This document shows, one piece after another, positions 62,201 through 64,000 of a stretch of DNA of 64,000 bases. The notes under the pieces are model-generated. The model was not told where the DNA came from, ran no database searches, and saw nothing but the letters and a program-made list of their open reading frames with translations. The translations under genes were made by a program, and so were the position numbers. The stretch's first letter is position 1, and every line of letters begins with the position of its first letter. Origin of the DNA: Onchocerca lupi (lineage: Eukaryota; Nematoda; Chromadorea; Rhabditida; Onchocercidae); assembly GCA_028564675.1 (NCBI GenBank), contig JAOVVO010000202.1, positions 1-64,000 of the forward strand, given 5' to 3'.

Positions 62201-64000
62201 GCAACACCTGGAAGTGTTCCAGTTTCTTATCACAACTCATATCAAATATCGACCCATTACACTCCGACTCATGAAATCCTTCAGAGTAGTTCATTCAGTG
62301 CCCGCAATAACAGTCAAGTTCAACAGGTATGAAGAATTTTCAATGTCGATCTTATTCAGTTTCACACTTTACAAAAATTGAATTTGACATTTGGAATTTG
62401 TCTTCATTGATGACTTTATGAACTCCTGAAACTTCTTGATGACTAAAGCTTCTATACTTTTGAGGTTTCACCCACGCAGTATAATTCATACCGGACAACC
62501 GTCAACCAATCGTCAGTACAACAGAATCAAATACGGGAAAATTATGTCCATTCAGTTCCAAATGCTGTGCCGCAAGCTGTTATTTTGCAGTCTGAACAGC
62601 ATCTCTCTCGTCGTGTAGTTCGTGAGGTGCCCTGCGAACCACCTCCTCCACCGGTACCATTATTTCCACCACCAACTCTTAAGTCGTCTGCTGAAATTGC
62701 TACATGTATTGCGAAAAAGAAAGTCGACAGAACGAGAAGGTTTGCTATGCCTAGCAAATAATTCATTCAATTGCTAATTTTATTTTTCTAGAATTTTATG
62801 TTATCCATTTTAGTTTTGATATATTTTGCGACATTTGATAGATTGGCCAAGAAAGTCAAACAACATAATTTATAAAAAGTTTATTTGGATTCCTGTTTAT
62901 TATTGTTTGCTGTTTCATCACAGTTACAGGATCAGCGATTACTTTTTATCACTGCGTAATTCTGTGGAACATCCAGATGTATCATCGCCTTTCCATGATC
63001 TCTCAGATGTGCTTCAACGCCTTCTTCCGTTCCATGTCTATTCCGAACCTGATTTCAATTCCGAAATTCTAGATACTTGTATGTTTCTAATAAAAAAAGT
63101 TTTCTTGAACAAAATAATTCAAGTAAAGAATGTACATTCTTGCTGAAATCTGGCTTCAAATTATTTTAATTTGTTTTGATAAAACAAGTAGTTTCATGCT
63201 TTGATTTCAGTTGATTATCACTGCCTCCGACATTTTGTGCATTTAAACAACAGAAGAAATATTGTCGAGCAACGGGTGCGATCTCTGCTCTGTAAAGAAG
63301 CTATGGTTTGTTTTCTTGAAAATTGCTATTTTGATTGCTGGCATACAAGTGGAAATTGTAGTTTTCACTATCTTTTATTCAGGTTACGAAACCACCAGTT
63401 AATCAACTGTCATTTGATGAAAAATGCGTTGTTTTAGGCGCAAAGTGAGATTAATTTTTTTAAAGTTTAATGTGATGTACGTTCTGGAGTTTTTCTCTCT
63501 ACAGTGACGAGTAGAACATTCATCAGAAGAATAACAATAAAAGATGGAATTTGAAGAGTCAGGTTAATCCAAATTCGAGAAATTATGAATTTAATGAAGT
63601 TCCTTATTAATTTTCGAATCGTGAAATAACATCAGAAATTCTCCAACGTTCTGCTTACTACTCGAAAAGGAAAATTGAACGAATGATTTTTCTTATCACA
63701 TTTTCAGGAAAGATATAGTAAGGCGGATGAGTGCCTTTTACTTTCACTTGATGCTGAACATGAACGTCGTCTACTGGATGAGGAAAAACGAATGGCAGTC
63801 ATCTGTGGCAGAGGTAGGAAAAAACTTTATGTCGTAAAATTGTTGAAATAGAATATAAGGTTTCGTTCGTCATATTTACGGTTTTTGAACTGAATCCCTG
63901 AATTATTAAAATTTCTTTTATAGAAGAGTTCGTCGCAAATTCTGCAATATGCACTCATATGAATGGAATGGATGTAGAAGGACATCGAAAGGAATTAGTA
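59260..64000 (+). CDS. GLTSCR1/BICRA-like chromatin-remodelling subunit (right end cut)
   Basis: Exons: 59260-59303, 59621-60093, 60323-60762, 61056-61139, 61310-61498, 61774-61868, 62008-62326, 62480-62739, 62930-63078, 63211-63305, 63383-63444, 63713-63813, 63924 to the edge. The first ATG (MMSSSGFRPFDDLSE) opens ~750 residues of low-complexity Pro/Ser- and Gln-rich sequence with histidine-rich patches (HPHHQIQQQPQQ). A helical segment follows (NKRAQIFFEALAQQHK, ~61810-61868). From 62930 the GLTSCR1 domain is recognisable: SSPFHDLSDVLQRLLPFHVY then SEPDF, followed by a helical RxLLxKEA segment and ERRLLDEEKRMAV, in the order seen in human BICRA/BICRAL. Those proteins define the non-canonical BAF (GBAF) complex with BRD9. 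Nuclear location is inferred. The exon at 63713 uses the AAAG acceptor to hold the frame; a 6 bp micro-exon at 63505 is possible. The gene runs on past 64000. Confidence 0.8.

Overview
The window is nuclear DNA of a nematode, most likely a filarial (spirurid) worm. It is AT-rich. Its genes are cut into many small exons by 60-1,400 bp introns with GT...AG ends, and they encode animal-specific proteins (ELKS/CAST, plexin, an L1-type cell-adhesion molecule, a CED-2/Crk adaptor). A nuclear copy of mitochondrial cox1 in one intron encodes a nematode-type COX1. I cannot name the species. No rRNA, tRNA, CRISPR, operon of bacterial type or intact transposon was recognised.

Layout, left to right. (1) ~390-6680, +: elks-1-like presynaptic active-zone scaffold, ending in the RIM-binding IWA tail. 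(2) 6681-11304: non-coding, with a small minisatellite. (3) 11305-14587, +: complete 11-exon UCKL1-type fusion of uridine-cytidine kinase and a UPRT-like domain. (4) 14588-18801: non-coding, with a ~206 bp tandem duplication. (5) 18802-31087, +: a plexin (semaphorin receptor). (6) 31950-40194, -: an L1CAM-family receptor with six Ig domains, five FN3 domains, one membrane segment and a short tail without an ankyrin motif, i.e. LAD-2-like; it meets the plexin tail to tail. A cox1 NUMT lies in one of its introns. (7) 40195-48609: long non-coding stretch with a large inverted repeat and two decayed or unidentified coding-like patches. (8) 48610-50109, -: small secreted EF-hand protein. (9) 52046-53450, -: pre-SET/SET/post-SET histone methyltransferase of SET-23 type, head to head with (10) 53611-55494, +: CED-2/Crk adaptor (SH2-SH3-SH3). 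(11) 59260 to the right edge, +: GLTSCR1/BICRA-like chromatin-remodelling subunit, cut off by the window end.

Several genes belong to axon guidance and synapse biology (elks-1, plexin, LAD-2-like); CED-2 acts in Rac signalling for engulfment and cell migration. In C. elegans LAD-2 is a co-receptor for semaphorin/plexin guidance, so the plexin/LAD-2 neighbour pair is the most suggestive arrangement here. From memory, the C. elegans orthologues of elks-1, plx-1, lad-2, set-23 and ced-2 all lie on chromosome IV, so the window looks like a conserved chromosomal block. Exon boundaries were read by eye from splice signals and reading-frame phase; single-base errors are possible.
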